NCBI GenBank assembly: GCA_002366645.1
Contig: DFBM01000095.1
Coordinates: 4,691-11,864, forward strand
Direction: 5' to 3'
DNA from: Rhodobacterales bacterium UBA3080
Lineage (GTDB): Bacteria; Pseudomonadota; Alphaproteobacteria; Rhodobacterales; Rhodobacteraceae
DNA: 7,174 nucleotides
The translations under genes and the position numbers were made by a program. This document shows, piece by piece, positions 5,656 through 7,174 of this stretch (positions are counted from its first letter, which is position 1; each line of letters opens with the position of its first letter). The notes beneath the pieces were generated by a model. The model saw only the letters and a program-made list of their open reading frames with translations, had not been told where the DNA came from and searched no databases.

Positions 5656-6861
5656 ATGGCACGCGCATTAATTCTGGTTCTCGATTCCGTGGGCTGCGGC
5701 GGCGCGCCGGACGCAGCGCAATTTGGTGACGAAGGGTCGAATACACTTGGTCATATTGCTGATGCCTGTGCAAACGGGCAAGCGGAAGAAGGTCGTAGTG
5801 GTCCGCTAAAACTGCCAAATCTCGATCAGTTGGGTTTAGGGGCAGCGATCAGGCTGGCGTCTGGCCATCCCGCGCCCGGCCTTGATGCTGGTCCGGTCGG
5901 GACATATGCGGCGGCGACCGAGATTTCACAGGGCAAAGACACACCGTCGGGTCATTGGGAGCTGGCCGGTGTGCCGGTGCCTTTCGACTGGCGGTATTTT
6001 CCTGACACAAAACCCGCCTTCCCGCCGGAATTGATTGCCGAATTTGTTAAGCGCGCGGACCTGCCCGGTATCCTCGGGGATTGTCATGCTTCGGGTGTGC
6101 CGATCATTCGCGAGTTGGGGGAGGAGCATATCCGCACAGGTAAACCAATATGCTATACTTCGGCGGACAGCGTCTTCCAAATAGCAGCGCATGAGCAGCA
6201 TTTCGGGTTGGAGCGGCTGTACGAAATTTGTGAAATCGCCGCCGAAATTTTTCATCCCCTGATGATCGGCCGTATCATTGCCCGTCCGTTCATCGGCGAA
6301 ACGCCCGCAGATTTTTCACGTACGATCAACCGCAGGGATTTGGCGATTGAACCGCCAGAGGACACAATCTGTGACCGCGTTATAGCCGCTGGCGGACGCA
6401 CTCTGGCGGTAGGAAAGATCGGTGATATTTTTGCCCATCGTGGCATCTCGGAATTAAAAAAAGGTAAACCTGATCTGGAACTGGTTGACGACTTGCTGGA
6501 CTTCATGGCGGACGCGAAAGATGGAGACTTGATTTTCACCAACCTTGTGGAATTCGACAGCCTTTACGGTCATCCGCGCGATGTTTCCGGATATGCGCGG
6601 GCGCTCGAGGCGTTTGATGTGCGTTTGCCCGAGATACTCGCAGCGTTGAAGCAAGATGACTTGTTGATAATTACGGCAGATCATGGCAACGACCCGACTT
6701 GGCGCGGCACTGAGCATACACGTGAGCGAGTACCGGTTTTATGCGCTGGCCCCAGTCTTACGGATCGTGAAATCGGTCTTGTACAAATGGCTGACGTGGG
6801 CGAAACAGTCGCGGCGCATTTGGGATTGGAACCCGGGCGTCACGGCAGGAGTTTTTTATGA
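5656..6861 (+). CDS. deoB: Phosphopentomutase
   Basis: The 401-aa protein interconverts (deoxy)ribose-1-phosphate and (deoxy)ribose-5-phosphate, feeding sugar released from nucleosides into central metabolism. It belongs to the alkaline phosphatase superfamily and uses two metal ions. Visible elements: LDSVGCGG with metal ligand D10; GKDTPSGHWE (93-102) with T96, the expected phospho-threonine; the cap domain between about 100 and 215; EFDSLYGHPRD (299-309) with D301 and H306; ADHGNDPTW (341-349) with D341 and H343; and EHTRE (353-357) with H354. All expected metal and catalytic residues are present. I start at the ATG at 5656, one base after the cdd stop and 5 bases after GGAAG (5646-5650). 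A start 10 codons upstream inside cdd would add residues before the conserved beta strand. The stop overlaps the add start (ATGA, 6858-6861), showing tight operon coupling. Confidence 0.97.
   Translation: MARALILVLDSVGCGGAPDAAQFGDEGSNTLGHIADACANGQAEEGRSGPLKLPNLDQLGLGAAIRLASGHPAPGLDAGPVGTYAAATEISQGKDTPSGHWELAGVPVPFDWRYFPDTKPAFPPELIAEFVKRADLPGILGDCHASGVPIIRELGEEHIRTGKPICYTSADSVFQIAAHEQHFGLERLYEICEIAAEIFHPLMIGRIIARPFIGETPADFSRTINRRDLAIEPPEDTICDRVIAAGGRTLAVGKIGDIFAHRGISELKKGKPDLELVDDLLDFMADAKDGDLIFTNLVEFDSLYGHPRDVSGYARALEAFDVRLPEILAALKQDDLLIITADHGNDPTWRGTEHTRERVPVLCAGPSLTDREIGLVQMADVGETVAAHLGLEPGRHGRSFL
6847..6851 (+). promoter_or_regulatory. Ribosome binding site for add inside the end of deoB
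   Basis: AGGAG followed by six T residues precedes the ATG at 6858. It lies within the last codons of deoB. With the 4-bp stop/start overlap, it supports both the add start and translational coupling. Confidence 0.7.
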
Positions 6862-7174
6862 CAAATTGGAAGACGGTTCCAAAAACCGAGTTGCATTTAC
6901 ATATTGAAGGGGCGGCGCCTCCTGATTTTATCCGGATGTTGGCGGCGGAAAAAGGCGTCGACCTCTCGAAGATATTCAAAGAAGATGGCAGTTATCGCTG
7001 GAAAGATTTTGCGGAGTTTTTGCAGACTTACGAAGCTGCCTGCACGGTTTTGCAGACTCCCGACGACTTCCGGCGACTGACCGAGGCTGTTCTGGACGAG
7101 AGCGCCGCGAATGGTGTGATCTATGCCGAGATGTTTCTGTCACCCGATTTTTGCGGTGGTGGTGATCTGGAGGC
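6858..7174 (+). CDS. add: Adenosine deaminase, N-terminal part (cut by window end)
   Basis: The reading frame is open from the ATG at 6858 to the end of the window, giving 105 complete codons without a stop. The N-terminus reads PKTELHLHIEGAAPP (8-22), the adenosine deaminase zinc-binding signature, with H13 and H15 as the HxH metal ligands. Later segments such as DFAEFLQTYEAA and GVIYAEMFLSPDFC match the helix and second strand of the family's TIM barrel as I know it. The enzyme deaminates adenosine and deoxyadenosine to inosine forms in purine salvage. The zinc ligands further downstream and the catalytic Glu and Asp lie beyond the window, so adenine deaminase or another amidohydrolase relative cannot be fully excluded, but gene context favours adenosine deaminase. 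It overlaps deoB by 4 bp. Confidence 0.9.
   Translation, partial: MTNWKTVPKTELHLHIEGAAPPDFIRMLAAEKGVDLSKIFKEDGSYRWKDFAEFLQTYEAACTVLQTPDDFRRLTEAVLDESAANGVIYAEMFLSPDFCGGGDLE

Overview
The window looks like a chromosomal segment from an alphaproteobacterium, most likely a marine member of the Rhodobacteraceae (roseobacter group). This is an inference from protein character, moderate GC and gene order, with no 16S or other marker present. All genes are on the + strand, packed with 4-bp overlaps or gaps of a few bases. I see no tRNA, rRNA, insertion sequence, CRISPR array or long repeat.

Left part (4-5169): a four-gene signalling cluster. It opens with a small exported protein with a sulfite-oxidase-like (molybdopterin-binding) fold that contains no cysteine. 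Next, overlapping by 4 bp, is a membrane histidine-kinase-like protein. It keeps its phospho-acceptor His (H233), but its ATP-binding domain is eroded and it ends in a pseudo-receiver in which Glu occupies the phospho-Asp position. The third gene encodes a soluble hybrid kinase (HisKA, intact HATPase, intact receiver, Hpt domain) with no membrane segment. The fourth encodes a sigma-54-dependent response regulator closely resembling Vibrio LuxO. Together they make a plausible full phosphorelay: a periplasmic/membrane sensing module without obvious ATP-binding ability, then a soluble kinase with its own receiver and Hpt, then a sigma-54 activator. The input signal and target genes are not visible here.

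Right part (5262-7174): a nucleoside salvage operon, cdd (cytidine deaminase), deoB (phosphopentomutase) and the first 105 codons of an adenosine deaminase gene (add), which runs off the window. A good sigma-70-like promoter candidate (5198-5225) lies in the 92-bp gap after the regulator gene, so this operon is probably transcribed independently. No convincing terminator separates the two parts, so read-through is possible.

The most interesting content is the signalling cluster: a probable pseudokinase sensor paired with a soluble HK-REC-Hpt protein and a LuxO-like regulator, in what appears to be an alphaproteobacterial background with no autoinducer synthase gene in view.
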